A DNA stretch of 64,000 nucleotides from Nonomuraea aurantiaca (GCF_020215705.1 NZ_JAIWNB010000001.1:620001-684000), one strand, 5' to 3'; shown: positions 24,718-34,589, numbered from the stretch's first letter. The notes: generated from the sequence alone by a model not told the origin. Numbers and translations: made by a program.

Positions 24718-25493
24718 GAGACCCGGCTCTTCGGCGCGCTCCAGGTGTTGCAGTATCGGGCCGATCCGCCGCTGTAGCCGCGGTCCTGCCAGTAGGCGAG
24801 GTTGGCGGGCTTGCCGTGGACCTTGCTCTCCCCGGCCCTGCTGACGGCGTCGGTCCACTCGTCCCAGGTGATGCCCGGGTCGATGGAGTCGAGCGTGGAG
24901 CTGTAGAAGACGCCGGCGAAGCACTCGGCCTGCATCTCCAGGCGGTGGCTGAGTATCGTGCGCGCGCTCCCTCCGGATCGCCAGTAGAGCCTGTTCTGCT
25001 CGTCCAGCATGCCGCTGAGCTGCTGCACGTGGTGGCCCCACTCGTGGGCGACGGAGTGCGCGATGTTCATACGGAACGGGTCCTGCAGGTCCCGCTTCAT
25101 GATCCGGATGGCGATCGTCCGCTGCGCCGGGCAGTACTGGGCGCCGTTGCTGGTGATCTTGCCGCAGACCGACCCGCTGCCGGTCGTGATGGCGATCTTC
25201 GGCGGGCTGTAGCGGAGCCCGGCGGCCTTGAACCTGGTGGCCCAGAAGGTGTTGGCGCACCGGGCCATGGCCCGGTGGAAGGTCTTGAGCGAGGCGGCGC
25301 TGCCCTTGCGGATCGCGGGGATCGCGCACGACTGCGGCGACGGGGTGCCGGACCGATAGATCTTGTTCTTGGCCAGTACGGCGGGCGGCGCGGTCTGCGC
25401 GACCTGCGGGGCCGTGGTCTCCGCGTTGGCCGTGCCAGATAGGGCCAAACCCACGACCATGCCGACAGATGCGGCGATAAGGGGTATACGCAC
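24714..25493 (-). CDS. Secreted neutral zinc metallopeptidase
   Basis: A 259-residue protein with a signal peptide (residues 1-24), an HExxH zinc site HEWGH (His150, Glu151, His154) and a downstream glutamate in EMQAECFAGVFYSS, as in the YpfJ-type neutral zinc metallopeptidase family (PF04228). Cys pairs suggest disulfides (C56/C80, C110/C121). It probably cleaves extracellular proteins or a cell-wall protein. It is paralogous to the next gene on the same strand. The stop overlaps the ROK regulator stop (TTAG), so the genes are convergent with no spacer. Confidence 0.88.
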   Translation of the reverse strand: MRIPLIAASVGMVVGLALSGTANAETTAPQVAQTAPPAVLAKNKIYRSGTPSPQSCAIPAIRKGSAASLKTFHRAMARCANTFWATRFKAAGLRYSPPKIAITTGSGSVCGKITSNGAQYCPAQRTIAIRIMKRDLQDPFRMNIAHSVAHEWGHHVQQLSGMLDEQNRLYWRSGGSARTILSHRLEMQAECFAGVFYSSTLDSIDPGITWDEWTDAVSRAGESKVHGKPANLAYWQDRGYSGGSARYCNTWSAPKSRVS

Positions 25494-25560
25494 GATCGCG
25501 GATACTAGACCACTAGGTGGGGCCCTGTTCGCGAGTCCCGTGCTTTGTCCGGAAAGCGCA

Positions 25561-25590
25561 ATGCGGCCGCGCCGTAGGGCGCGGCCGCAT
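25561..25590 (-). terminator. Perfect 13-bp hairpin after the second metallopeptidase
   Basis: ATGCGGCCGCGCC (25561-25573) pairs perfectly with 25578-25590 around a 4-nt loop, 14 nt past the stop codon of the leftward gene at 25604. A short T-containing stretch follows on the minus strand. A strong intrinsic terminator. Confidence 0.85.
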
Positions 25591-25603
25591 CACAGCGGGA
25601 GAA

Positions 25604-26455
25604 CTAGGCGACGGTACGCGCGGGCGCGGCCCAGGTGTTGCAGGAGCCGGGGGACGCCGAGCCGTAGCCGCGGTTCATCCAGTACGCCTGCGACGGGCCA
25701 CGGCCGTGGTCGTTCTGCGGCCAGCCCTTGGCGCCGTTCTTGCGGAACCAGTTGACGGTGTAGTCCCACTCACCCGAGTCGACGGGCAGCGTGCTCTCGA
25801 CCGTGCGCATGAAGACCGAGGAGAAGCACTCCGCCTGCAACTCCGACCGGCGCGAGAGCGCGAGCTGGCCGGACCTGCCGCTGGCGTTCCTGGCGGCCCA
25901 GTAGTAGTTCCAGATGCCCGACATGTTCTGCACGTGGTGGCCGTACTCGTGGGCCATCAGCCGGGTGATGCCCAGCGCGAACGGCTGGCGCAGCTGGGTC
26001 TTGGTGATCAGCATGTACATCGTGCGGTCGGTCGAGCAGTAGATGCCGTCGGCACCCGCGCTCCACGGGCCGCAGGGGGTGCGGACCTTCCTGGTGATGA
26101 TGCGCAGCCGCGGCTTGCTGAAGGAGAGACCGGCCTTGCGGAACTGGGAGGCCCAGGAGCGGTTCAGGCAGTTCGTCACGCTCGTGAGGAAGCGCTTGTA
26201 AGCCGTGGTGCTGCCCTTGGGCAGGCTGCCGGGCGAACAGTTGGAGCTGGCGAGCCGTCCCGTCCGGTACAGCGGGCTGGCCGTCGCGGCGGCCTTGCCG
26301 CGGGGCGGCGCCGCCTGCTGAGCGGCCTGCTGGACGACCTGCTGACCTGCGGAGACGGGCTTGACATCGGCTGTCGCCGTTCCCGCGCCGGCCAGCGCGA
26401 TAACCGCGCCTGTGGCCACAAGGGACGACAGCTTCTTCATGGGGAGAGTGTTCAT
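25604..26455 (-). CDS. Secreted neutral zinc metallopeptidase (paralogue)
   Basis: A 283-residue protein with a signal peptide ending near ATA-DVK, an Ala/Gln-rich linker (residues 31-60) and the zinc motif HEYGH (His169, Glu170, His173) plus ELQAECFSSVFM. The C-terminal AYWMNRGYGSASPGSCNTWA matches the neighbour's AYWQDRGYSGGSARYCNTWS, so the two genes arose by duplication. ATG 26455 lacks a clear ribosome-binding site; ATG at 26440 (MKKLSS) is an alternative and translation may be leaderless. It has its own terminator hairpin at 25561. Confidence 0.88.
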   Translation of the reverse strand: MNTLPMKKLSSLVATGAVIALAGAGTATADVKPVSAGQQVVQQAAQQAAPPRGKAAATASPLYRTGRLASSNCSPGSLPKGSTTAYKRFLTSVTNCLNRSWASQFRKAGLSFSKPRLRIITRKVRTPCGPWSAGADGIYCSTDRTMYMLITKTQLRQPFALGITRLMAHEYGHHVQNMSGIWNYYWAARNASGRSGQLALSRRSELQAECFSSVFMRTVESTLPVDSGEWDYTVNWFRKNGAKGWPQNDHGRGPSQAYWMNRGYGSASPGSCNTWAAPARTVA

Positions 26456-26500
26456 AGTGAAGGAAAGACTAGGTCAAGATCGGACATATGTGGGTGCAAT

Positions 26501-26526
26501 TGACTCTATGGAGCGCGATGGAGTCA
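26501..26526. promoter_or_regulatory. Promoter/operator region between the metallopeptidase and dxs
   Basis: The 133-bp divergent gap contains a TTGACT hexamer at 26500-26505 and an inverted repeat TGACTC (26501-26506) / GAGTCA (26521-26526). The first could serve as a -35 element for dxs; no good -10 is evident. Confidence 0.35.
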
Positions 26527-26588
26527 GCAAGGCAGGCACGAACTAGACTCGATCGGGTTAGCGCACAGGAGCAGAGGGGATCGCATCC

Positions 26589-28478
26589 GTGAGCGGGTTG
26601 CTGGGCTCGGTAAAGGGACCACACGACGTCAAACGCCTGGATGCCGAGGAGCTGCCGGGGCTGGCGGCGGAGATCCGTGACCTGCTCGTCGACTGCTGCG
26701 CCCGGTTCGGCGGCCATCTCGGCCCCAACCTCGGTGTGGTCGAGCTCACCATCGCCCTGCACCGCGTCTTCGACTCGCCGAGCGACCCGATCGTCTGGGA
26801 CACCGGCCATCAGTCGTACGTTCACAAATTGCTCACCGGGCGCGCCGCGGGCTTCGGCGCGCTGAAGCAGGAGGGCGGCCTGTCCGGCTACCCGAGCCAG
26901 GCCGAGTCCGAGCACGACTTCGTCGAGAACTCCCACGCCTCCACCGCGCTGTCCTACGCCGACGGCCTGGCCAAGGCGTTCAAGCTGCGCGGCGAGCACG
27001 ACCGCACGGCCATCGCGGTGATCGGCGACGGCGCGCTGACCGGCGGCATGGCCTGGGAGGCGCTCAACAACATCGCGGCCGGCAAGGACCTGCGGCTCGT
27101 CATCGTCGTCAACGACAACGGCCGCTCCTACTCGCCGACGATCGGCGGCCTGGCCTCCCACCTGTCCTCGCTGCGGGTCAACCGCCGCTATGAGGACATG
27201 CTCGAATACGTCAAAGAGAAGATCGGGAACGTCCCCGTGCTCTACGACGCGCTCCACGGCATCAAGAAGGGCGTCAAGGACGTCCTGGCCCCGCAGGTCA
27301 TGTTCGAGGACCTCGGCCTGAAATACGTCGGGCCGATCGACGGCCACGATGAGCAGGCCATGGAGGCGGCGCTGCGCAAGGCCCGCGACTTCCGCGGCCC
27401 GGTCATCGTGCACGCCCTCACCCAGAAGGGCCGCGGCTACTCACCGGCCGAAAACCACGACGAGGACCAGTTCCACTCGCCCGGCGCCTTCGACCGGGCC
27501 ACCGGCGCGGAGAAGCCCAAGGGCCGCATCTGGACCAACGTGTTCAGCGAGGAGCTGGTCAGGCTCGGCAAGGACCGCGAGGACCTGGTCGCCATCACCG
27601 CCGCGATGCTCCACCCGACCGGCCTGGCCGCCTTCGCCGAGGCCTACCCCGACCGCATCTACGACGTCGGCATCGCCGAGCAGCACGCCCTGACCAGCGC
27701 GGCCGGGCTGGCGCTCGGCGGCATGCACCCGGTCGTGGCCGTCTACGCGACCTTCCTCAACCGGGCCTTCGACCAGCTGCTCATGGACGTGGCCCTGCAC
27801 CGGCTGCCCGTCACCGTGGTGCTCGACCGGGCCGGCGTCACCGGCGACGACGGGGCCAGCCACAACGGCATGTGGGACCTGTCGATCCTGCAGGTCGTCC
27901 CCGGCCTGAAGATCGCCGTGCCGCGCGACGGCGAGCGGCTGACCGAGCTGCTCGGCGAGGCCGTGGAGGTCTCCGACGGCCCGACCGTGCTGCGCTTCCC
28001 CAAGGGCCCGGTCGCCGAGCCGATCGAGGCCGTCGGCAAGCTGGGCACGATGGACGTGCTGCGCGCGGGCGAGCCCGAGGTGCTGCTGGTGGGCGTCGGC
28101 CCGATGGCGCGGGTCTGCATGGACGCCGCCCTCCTGCTCGACGCGCAGGGCATCTCGGCGACCGTGGTCGACCCGCGCTGGGTCAAGCCGCTCGACGAGG
28201 CGCTCGTGGCCGCCGCGAGCGCCCACAAGCTGGTCGCGGTCGTCGAGGACAACGGCCGCGTGGGCGGCGCCGGCGACGCGGTGTCCCGCCTGCTGCGCGA
28301 CGCCGACGTGGATGTGCCCGTACGCGGCTACGGCATCCCGCAGCGCTTCCTCGACCATGCCAAGCGGGCCGCGATCCTCGGCCAGATCGGGCTGACCGGC
28401 CAGGACCTCGCGCGCGAGATCACCGAGGCGATCGCCAAGCGGAGCAGCCCGATCGAGAGCCAGTCCGCGCCGCGCTGA
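26589..28478 (+). CDS. dxs: 1-deoxy-D-xylulose-5-phosphate synthase
   Basis: A 629-residue protein with all Dxs hallmarks: [35 protein letters not shown], the thiamine diphosphate motif [51 protein letters not shown] and [20 protein letters not shown]. It condenses pyruvate and glyceraldehyde 3-phosphate in the first step of the MEP isoprenoid pathway, in the cytoplasm. GTG 26589 has AGAGGGGA about nine bases upstream and gives the normal length. A single gene, followed by a permease. Confidence 0.97.
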   Translation: MSGLLGSVKGPHDVKRLDAEELPGLAAEIRDLLVDCCARFGGHLGPNLGVVELTIALHRVFDSPSDPIVWDTGHQSYVHKLLTGRAAGFGALKQEGGLSGYPSQAESEHDFVENSHASTALSYADGLAKAFKLRGEHDRTAIAVIGDGALTGGMAWEALNNIAAGKDLRLVIVVNDNGRSYSPTIGGLASHLSSLRVNRRYEDMLEYVKEKIGNVPVLYDALHGIKKGVKDVLAPQVMFEDLGLKYVGPIDGHDEQAMEAALRKARDFRGPVIVHALTQKGRGYSPAENHDEDQFHSPGAFDRATGAEKPKGRIWTNVFSEELVRLGKDREDLVAITAAMLHPTGLAAFAEAYPDRIYDVGIAEQHALTSAAGLALGGMHPVVAVYATFLNRAFDQLLMDVALHRLPVTVVLDRAGVTGDDGASHNGMWDLSILQVVPGLKIAVPRDGERLTELLGEAVEVSDGPTVLRFPKGPVAEPIEAVGKLGTMDVLRAGEPEVLLVGVGPMARVCMDAALLLDAQGISATVVDPRWVKPLDEALVAAASAHKLVAVVEDNGRVGGAGDAVSRLLRDADVDVPVRGYGIPQRFLDHAKRAAILGQIGLTGQDLAREITEAIAKRSSPIESQSAPR

Positions 28479-28536
28479 TCGCCCTGTCACACCCTGGTGA
28501 GGAATGATCAACCAGGGGTTTGGGAAGACGCTGAGT

Positions 28537-30003
28537 GTGGACATCTTTCGCACCAAGAGCGTCGAGCAGTCGATCCTCGACACCGAAGCCCCCGAGCATC
28601 GGCTGCGAAAGCGACTGACCGCCGTCGACCTCACGGTCTTCGGCATCGGCGTCATCGTCGGCACCGGCATCTTCGTCCTCACCGGCCGCGTGGCCAAAGA
28701 GACGGCCGGCCCGGCGGTGGCGCTCTCCTTCGTCGTGGCCGCCGTCGTTTGCGGTCTGGCGGCGCTGTGCTACGCGGAGTTCGCCTCGTCGATCCCCGTG
28801 GCCGGGTCGGCCTACACCTTCTCGCTGGCCACGCTGGGCGAGTTCCCGGCCTGGGTCATCGGCTGGGACCTGATGCTGGAGATGGCGCTGGCCGGGGCGG
28901 TGGTGGCGGTCGGCTGGTCGGGCTACTTCGCCTCGCTGATGTCCTCGCTGGGCCTCGAACTGCCCGGCTGGATGGCGGGGGAGCACCCCGTGGTCAACCT
29001 GCCCGCGATGGTCATCGTGCTGATCCTCACCGGCGTCCTGACCGCCGGGATCAAGCTGTCCTCGCGGGTCAACCTGGTCATCGTCACCATCAAGGTGGCG
29101 GTGATCCTGCTCGTCATCGTGGCCGGGCTGTTCTTCATCAACACTGCCAACTACTCGCCGTTCATCCCGCCGCCGGTGTCCACGCCGGGGGTCGAGGGGC
29201 TGAAGGCGCCGCTGATCCAGGTGCTGTTCGGCATCACGCCGGTCGCCTTCGGCGTGATCGGCATCTTCTCGGCCGCCGCGGTCGTGTTCTTCGCCTTCAT
29301 CGGCTTCGACATCGTCGCCACCGCCGCCGAGGAGACCATCAAGCCGCAGCGCGACCTGCCGCGCGGCATCATCGGCTCCCTGGCCATCTGCACCGTCCTG
29401 TACGTCGCGGTGTCGCTGGTCGTGGTCGGCATGCAGCGCTACGACAAGCTGAGTGAGAAGGCGCCGCTCGCCGACGCCTTCACCGCGGTCGGGCAGTCCT
29501 GGGCGGCCACGCTGATCAGCATCGGCGCCATCGCCGGTCTGACCACGGTGGTGATGATCCTCATGCTGGGGCAGAGCCGGGTGCTGTTCGCCATGTGCCG
29601 CGACGGGCTGCTGCCGCGCGGGCTGGCGAAGGTCCACCCCAGGTTCGGCACGCCGGCCCGGCTGACGATCATCATCGGGCTGGTCACCACGGTGCTGTCC
29701 GGGTTCATCTCGCTCGGCGCGCTGGCCGAGCTGGTGAACATCGGCACGCTGTTCGCGTTCGTGGTGGTCTCGGCCGGCGTGGTCGTGCTGCGCCGTACGC
29801 AGCCGGACCTGCACCGGGCCTTCCGTACGCCGTTGGTGCCGCTGCTGCCGATCCTGTCGGTGCTGGCCTGCGTCTACCTGATGCTCAACCTGCCGGTCGA
29901 GACATGGCTGCGGTTCGTGGTGTGGCTGGTCATCGGTGCCGTGCTCTACTTCGTCTACGGCTACCGCCACAGCCGGGTCCAGGTGGCCGGCCCGAAGGGG
30001 TAG
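28537..30003 (+). CDS. APC-superfamily amino-acid permease (cationic amino acid transporter type)
   Basis: About 488 residues with 12-14 hydrophobic helices. The first helix GVIVGTGIFVLTG carries the APC substrate motif, followed by YAEFASSIPVAGSAYTF and FFAFIGFDIVATAAEETIKPQRDLP. The family exchanges or imports amino acids. GTG 28537 has GGGAAG nine bases upstream and matches the common IFRTKSVEQSI start; an in-frame ATG at 28504 has its AGGA directly against the start codon and is less likely. It is convergent with the SSI-like inhibitor. Confidence 0.9.
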   Translation: MDIFRTKSVEQSILDTEAPEHRLRKRLTAVDLTVFGIGVIVGTGIFVLTGRVAKETAGPAVALSFVVAAVVCGLAALCYAEFASSIPVAGSAYTFSLATLGEFPAWVIGWDLMLEMALAGAVVAVGWSGYFASLMSSLGLELPGWMAGEHPVVNLPAMVIVLILTGVLTAGIKLSSRVNLVIVTIKVAVILLVIVAGLFFINTANYSPFIPPPVSTPGVEGLKAPLIQVLFGITPVAFGVIGIFSAAAVVFFAFIGFDIVATAAEETIKPQRDLPRGIIGSLAICTVLYVAVSLVVVGMQRYDKLSEKAPLADAFTAVGQSWAATLISIGAIAGLTTVVMILMLGQSRVLFAMCRDGLLPRGLAKVHPRFGTPARLTIIIGLVTTVLSGFISLGALAELVNIGTLFAFVVVSAGVVVLRRTQPDLHRAFRTPLVPLLPILSVLACVYLMLNLPVETWLRFVVWLVIGAVLYFVYGYRHSRVQVAGPKG

Positions 30004-30030
30004 GCGCGCGGGGCGCCCACCCCTCGGCGG

Positions 30031-30423
30031 TCAGGCGGCCGGCCGTCTGACGGTGAAGACCGCCCCGCCCGCCGCCTTCATCCGGCAGGAGTTGGGGAAG
30101 ACGTAGGTCCATCGCAGCGATGTCCCGCGCCACTTGCCCACCACCACGACGGTGTGCGGCTGGTACTCGTCGGTGCACACCGGATTGGGCACCACGTTCA
30201 GCTTGGCCGGGTCGCCCTTGACCTTCCGCAGCAGGTCGCAGGCCGCGGCGGGGGTGGGGTGGCTGCCGCCGTCGGGGTCACAGGTGAGGGTGGCCCCTTT
30301 CGGCAGGCCGTCCACCACGACAACGATCTTCAGCGTCGACTTGGGGGCCGTTTCGGCGAGTGCGGGGGGCGCCGTCGCCAGCGCGACTCCGCACAACGCG
30401 ATCGTGCCGACTGCTCTCATCAT
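30031..30423 (-). CDS. Secreted subtilisin-inhibitor-like (SSI, I16) protein with acidic P1
   Basis: A 130-residue protein with a signal peptide (residues 1-23). The SSI fold is recognised from TLTCDPDGGSHPTPAAACDLL, VCTDEYQPHTVVVVGKWRG and YVFPNSCRM, with the four conserved Cys at 48, 62, 83 and 113. Aligned with Streptomyces SSI (CPMVY), the reactive-site residues are Asp85 (P1) and Glu86 (P1') instead of Met/Lys/Arg-Val/Glu. ATG 30423 follows GGAGAAG. The family tightly inhibits extracellular serine proteases; an Asp P1 predicts an unusual target. Confidence 0.88.
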   Translation of the reverse strand: MMRAVGTIALCGVALATAPPALAETAPKSTLKIVVVVDGLPKGATLTCDPDGGSHPTPAAACDLLRKVKGDPAKLNVVPNPVCTDEYQPHTVVVVGKWRGTSLRWTYVFPNSCRMKAAGGAVFTVRRPAA

Positions 30424-30528
30424 GGATCTTCTCCGTTCGTAGCGCGGCGAACACGCTACGTGACGGATCACTTTACCCTGGGAGACCCGCCGGACGGGCC
30501 TCCCAAGATTCGGTCAAGCCGGCCCGTC

Positions 30529-32637
30529 TCAGGCGGGCACGGACGCGGTGCCGGCCGGGAGGAATCGCGGCCGGGAAAGACCCGACCTGTCCAGGTACGG
30601 GGTGATCCCGCCCAGGTGGAACGGCCAGCCCGCGCCGAGGATCATGCACAGGTCGATGTCCTGCGCCGCCGCGACCACGCCTTCGTCCAGCATGATCTGG
30701 ATCTCCTCGGCCAGTGCCCGCAGCACGCGCAGCCGTACCTCGGCGGCGGTGGACGGCGCCGAGCCGCCCGCGAACAGCGCCACCGCCTCGGCGTCGAGCG
30801 AGAAGTCGGGCAGATAGACGCCCGGCTTGCCGGAGGCGACCAGCTTGGCCATGTTCGCCGAGACGCCGAAGCGCTCGGGGAAGGCCGCGTGCAGCGTCTC
30901 GGCCACGTGCAGGCCGACGGCCGGCCCCACGAGCTGGAGCAGCGCGAACGGCGTCATCGGCAGCCCGAGGTCGTCGAGCGAGTGCTCGGCGACCTCCAGC
31001 GGCGTGCCCTCGTCGACCGCGGCGATCACCTCGCCCATGAAGCGGGTGAGCAGCCGGTTCACCACGAACGCCGGAGCGTCCTTCACCAGCACCGACGACT
31101 TCTTCAGCGACCGGCCCACGGCGAAGGCGGTGGCCAGCGTCGCGTCGTCGGTCGAAGGCGCCTTGACGATCTCCAGCAGCGGCATCACCGCGACCGGGTT
31201 GAAGAAGTGGAAGCCGACCAGCCGCTCCGGACGCTCCAGCGCGGCGCCCATCTCGGCCAGCGAGAGCGAGGAGGTGTTGGTCGCGAGCACGCAGTCGGCC
31301 GAGACCACCGCCTCCACCTCCGCGAACACCTGCCGCTTGACCGACATCTCTTCGAAGACCGCCTCGATGACGAAGTCGGCGTCGGCGAAGGCGTCCTTGG
31401 TCAGCGAGCCGGTCACCAGCCCCTTGAGCCGGTTGGCCTGGTCGGCCGAGACACGGCCCTTGGCGAGCAGCTTGTCGACCTCGGCGTGCACGTGGCCCAC
31501 GCCCTTGCCGAGCCTGCTCTCGTCGAGGTCGGTCAGCACGACCGGCACCTCCAGGCGGCGGGCGAACAGCAGCGCCATCTGCGAGGCCATCAGCCCCGCG
31601 CCCACCACGCCGACCTTGGTCACCTTGCGGGCCAGCGCGGGGTCGGGGGCGCCCGCCGGGCGCTTGGCCCGCCGCTGCACCAGGTCGAAGGCGTAGAGCC
31701 CGGCCCGCAGCTCGTCACCCATGAGCAGGTCGGTCAGCGCCTCGTCCTCGGCGGCGAAGCCCTCGTCGCGCGAGGCCGTACGGGCCAAGGTGATCAGGTC
31801 GAGCGCCCGGTAGGGGGCGGGGGAGGCGCCGCGCAGCTTCATGTCGACCAGGAAGCGCGCGTCGGCGACCGCCTTGTCCCAGTCATCCTTGTCCCAGACG
31901 TCGTCGGCGTGCGAGTCGCGCGCCACGACGGTGTCGCCGGTGAGCACCCGGGCGGCCCAGCGCAGCGACTCCTCCAGGAAGTCGGCCGGCTCGAACATCG
32001 CGTCGGCGACGCCCAGCTCGAACGCCTGAGCGCCCTTGAGCATGCGGTTCTGTGACAGCGGGTTCTCGATGATCAGCTTGATCGCGCGGGCCGGGCCGAT
32101 CAGGTGCGGCAGCAGCTGCGTACCGCCCCAGCCCGGCACCAGGCCGAGGAAGCACTCGGGCAGCGCGATGGCCGGGACGCCCGAGGAGATCGTCCGGTAG
32201 GTGCAGTGGAGGGCCACCTCCAGGCCGCCGCCCATCGCCGCGCCGTTGACGAACGCGAAAGACGGGATCGGCAGCTCGCCCAGGCGGCGGAACACGTGGT
32301 GGCCCAGCGCGCCGATGGCCCGCGCCTCCTCGCGCGAGGCCATGGTCGCCGCGCCCTTGAGATCGGCGCCGACCGCGAAGACGAACGGCTTTCCCGTCAC
32401 GCCCACGGCGGCCAGGTCGGTGCGGGCGGCGATCTCGGACAGCGCGCCGTTCAGCGCGAACAGCCCGTGCGGGCCGAAGGTGTTGGGCTTGGTGTGGTCG
32501 AAGCCGTTGTCGAGGGTGATGAGCGCCATCGTGCCGGCCCCGCCGGGCAGCTCGACGTCGCGGACCAGGGCCTTGGTGACGACTTCGCCGGTGTCGCGCT
32601 CGGTCAGCAGCGAGCGCCAGGTCTCAACGTTGCTCAT
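30529..32637 (-). CDS. fadB: Fatty-acid oxidation multifunctional enzyme (enoyl-CoA hydratase / 3-hydroxyacyl-CoA dehydrogenase)
   Basis: A 702-residue protein. The N-terminal crotonase domain has the oxyanion sequences FVFAVGADLKG and NGAAMGGGLEVALHC and the catalytic Glu region ALPECFLGLVPGWGGTQ. The C-terminal half has an NAD-binding fold (KVGVVGAGLMASQMA), the dehydrogenase dyad region LATNTSSLSL / RLVGFHFFNPVAVMPLLEIV and a 3HCDH C-terminal part. It performs hydration and oxidation steps of beta-oxidation. ATG 32637 overlaps the thiolase stop (ATGA), so the two are coupled subunits of a trifunctional complex. Confidence 0.93.
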   Translation of the reverse strand: MSNVETWRSLLTERDTGEVVTKALVRDVELPGGAGTMALITLDNGFDHTKPNTFGPHGLFALNGALSEIAARTDLAAVGVTGKPFVFAVGADLKGAATMASREEARAIGALGHHVFRRLGELPIPSFAFVNGAAMGGGLEVALHCTYRTISSGVPAIALPECFLGLVPGWGGTQLLPHLIGPARAIKLIIENPLSQNRMLKGAQAFELGVADAMFEPADFLEESLRWAARVLTGDTVVARDSHADDVWDKDDWDKAVADARFLVDMKLRGASPAPYRALDLITLARTASRDEGFAAEDEALTDLLMGDELRAGLYAFDLVQRRAKRPAGAPDPALARKVTKVGVVGAGLMASQMALLFARRLEVPVVLTDLDESRLGKGVGHVHAEVDKLLAKGRVSADQANRLKGLVTGSLTKDAFADADFVIEAVFEEMSVKRQVFAEVEAVVSADCVLATNTSSLSLAEMGAALERPERLVGFHFFNPVAVMPLLEIVKAPSTDDATLATAFAVGRSLKKSSVLVKDAPAFVVNRLLTRFMGEVIAAVDEGTPLEVAEHSLDDLGLPMTPFALLQLVGPAVGLHVAETLHAAFPERFGVSANMAKLVASGKPGVYLPDFSLDAEAVALFAGGSAPSTAAEVRLRVLRALAEEIQIMLDEGVVAAAQDIDLCMILGAGWPFHLGGITPYLDRSGLSRPRFLPAGTASVPA

Positions 32638-33818
32638 GCCAGGTTCTCCCAGATCACGGTGCCGCCCATGCCCATGCCGACGCACATGGTGGTGATGCCG
32701 TAGCGCACGTCGGGGCGCTCGCCGAACTGCCGCGCGAGCTGCGTCATCAGCCGTACGCCCGAGGAGGCCAGCGGGTGGCCGAAGGCGATCGCGCCACCGT
32801 AGGGGTTCACCCGCGGGTCGTCGTCGGCGATGCCGAAGTGCTCCAGGAAGGCCAGCACCTGTACGGCGAAAGCCTCGTTGATCTCGAACAGCCCGATATC
32901 GGAAATATCAAGATTTGCCAGGCGCAGCGCCCGCTCGGTGGACGGGATCGGGCCCACGCCCATCACCTCGGGGTCCACGCCGGCGAAGGCGTAGGAGACC
33001 AGCCGCATCTTCGGCGCCAGGCCCAGCTCGGCGGCCGTCTCGGCGGCGGCCACGACGCAGCCGGTGGCGCCGTCGTTGATGCCCGAGGAGTTGCCCGCCG
33101 TGACGTTGCCGTGGGCGCGGAACGGCGTCTTGAGCGAGCCCAGCCCGTCCAGCGTGGTGCCGGGGCGCGGCGCCTCGTCCTCGACCGCCAGGCCCCAGCC
33201 CCGCTCGGCCGTCCTGATCGCCGTGGGGACCAGGTCGGGCTGGATCCGGCCGTCGGCGTACGCCTTGGCCACCTTCTCCTGCGACAGCACCGCGTAGGCG
33301 TCGGCACGGTCCTTGGTGATCGTGGGGAAACGGTCGTGCAGGTTCTCGGCCGTCATGCCCATGACCAGGGCGCTCGGGTCGACGAGGCGCTCCGACAGGA
33401 ACCTCGGGTTCGGGTCGACGCCCTCGCCCATCGGGTGGCGGCCCATGTGCTCGACGCCGCCCGCGATCGCCACGTCGTACGCGCCGAACGCGATGCCGCC
33501 CGCGACCGTGGTCACCGCGGTCATCGCGCCCGCGCACATGCGGTCGATCGCGTAGCCGGGCACGGTCTTGGGCAGCCCGGCCAGCACCGCCGCCGAGCGG
33601 CCGATGGTCAGGCCCTGGTCGCCGATCTGGGTGGTCGCGGCGATCGCGACCTCGTCCACGCGCTCCGGCGGCAGCCCCGGGTTGCGCCGGATCAGCTCGC
33701 GGATGACGCGGACGACCAGGTCGTCCGCGCGAGTCTCCGCGTACATGCCCTTGGGCCCCGACCGGCCGAAAGGTGTGCGTACGCCGTCGACGAACACGAC
33801 GTCACGAGAGGAAGGCAC
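32634..33818 (-). CDS. fadA: Acetyl-CoA acyltransferase (thiolase)
   Basis: A 394-residue protein with the acyl-accepting Cys95 (IDRMCAGAMTAV), the NEAFAVQVLAF segment, GGAIAFGHPLASSG with the catalytic His, and the second Cys in MCVGMGMGG. It cleaves 3-ketoacyl-CoA to acetyl-CoA and a shortened acyl-CoA. GTG 33818 follows GAGGAG with good spacing. It is the first gene of a two-gene operon with fadB. Confidence 0.94.
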   Translation of the reverse strand: MPSSRDVVFVDGVRTPFGRSGPKGMYAETRADDLVVRVIRELIRRNPGLPPERVDEVAIAATTQIGDQGLTIGRSAAVLAGLPKTVPGYAIDRMCAGAMTAVTTVAGGIAFGAYDVAIAGGVEHMGRHPMGEGVDPNPRFLSERLVDPSALVMGMTAENLHDRFPTITKDRADAYAVLSQEKVAKAYADGRIQPDLVPTAIRTAERGWGLAVEDEAPRPGTTLDGLGSLKTPFRAHGNVTAGNSSGINDGATGCVVAAAETAAELGLAPKMRLVSYAFAGVDPEVMGVGPIPSTERALRLANLDISDIGLFEINEAFAVQVLAFLEHFGIADDDPRVNPYGGAIAFGHPLASSGVRLMTQLARQFGERPDVRYGITTMCVGMGMGGTVIWENLA

Positions 33819-33857
33819 CGATTCGCTCCTCGTTGCTCGGCAGTTACCGCGCCTATG

Positions 33858-34589
33858 CTACTCGTCAGTAACCACGCCGCAGACGAGGACGGCCGCCAGC
33901 AGTGCGGAGAGGGTCAGGGTCGACGGCTCCCACAGATGGGCGCGGGCTCCGACCAGGGCCGCGACCGCCACGGCCGCGCCGGTGTGGAGCGCCGGACCCC
34001 GTCGCCGGCGCGTGAGCCGGTCGGGATCCCACGGATCGCCAGGTGACCCTCCCGGCCGGCCGGCACGCGCCGGCTTCCCCCCTGCCCCCCGTGCCCACCA
34101 GACCAGGAAGCACACGCCCGCCGCCGAACCCGCCAGCGCCAGCGCCTCGGTGACCCGGCTCATCGCGTCGGCGAAGCCGTACAGGCCCGACTCTCGGAAC
34201 GGGCGCGGCACCGTACAGCCGAGCAGCAGCGTCACCGCCCACCCGCAGCCGACGGAGAGCCTGCTGAGGGCCCGCGGCGGCGTCCTGGGCGGGCTCGCGT
34301 ACAGCTCGCGCTCGCGCCTGCGCACGGCCCGCACGCGTGCGCCCCAGACGGTCTGCGTGAGCGCCAGCGCGGGCAGCGCGGCGAGGAAGAGCATGAGCGC
34401 GAGTACGGCCAGCGGCAGGGTATCCGCGCGTGCCGGGACCCGTTCGGCGAGCGATTGGGAGAAGGTGATCAGCGCGAGCGAGCCGGAGAGCGTGGCGATC
34501 GCGGTCCGGCGCGCGGCGCGGGCCCGCGCGCGCAATCCGGTCAGCGCCACGGCGCCGGGAGGGGGTGCAGCCTCGGTCATGGGGGTCAT
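33858..34589 (-). CDS. Conserved-type integral membrane protein, function unknown
   Basis: A 243-residue protein, Arg/Ala-rich, with hydrophobic segments near residues 30-48, 58-80, 115-125, 145-166 and 215-240, so about five membrane helices. No enzymatic motif is visible. ATG 34589 has GGTGA about eight bases upstream; a second ATG lies three codons later. It is upstream of the fadA/fadB pair on the same strand, with a 39-nt gap. The function cannot be assigned. Confidence 0.65.
   Translation of the reverse strand: MTPMTEAAPPPGAVALTGLRARARAARRTAIATLSGSLALITFSQSLAERVPARADTLPLAVLALMLFLAALPALALTQTVWGARVRAVRRRERELYASPPRTPPRALSRLSVGCGWAVTLLLGCTVPRPFRESGLYGFADAMSRVTEALALAGSAAGVCFLVWWARGAGGKPARAGRPGGSPGDPWDPDRLTRRRRGPALHTGAAVAVAALVGARAHLWEPSTLTLSALLAAVLVCGVVTDE

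Noticed and set aside
30154..32055. Rightward 633-codon frame opposite the SSI-like gene and fadB
   Set aside because: It crosses two real genes on the other strand and encodes only Arg/His/Gly-rich sequence.
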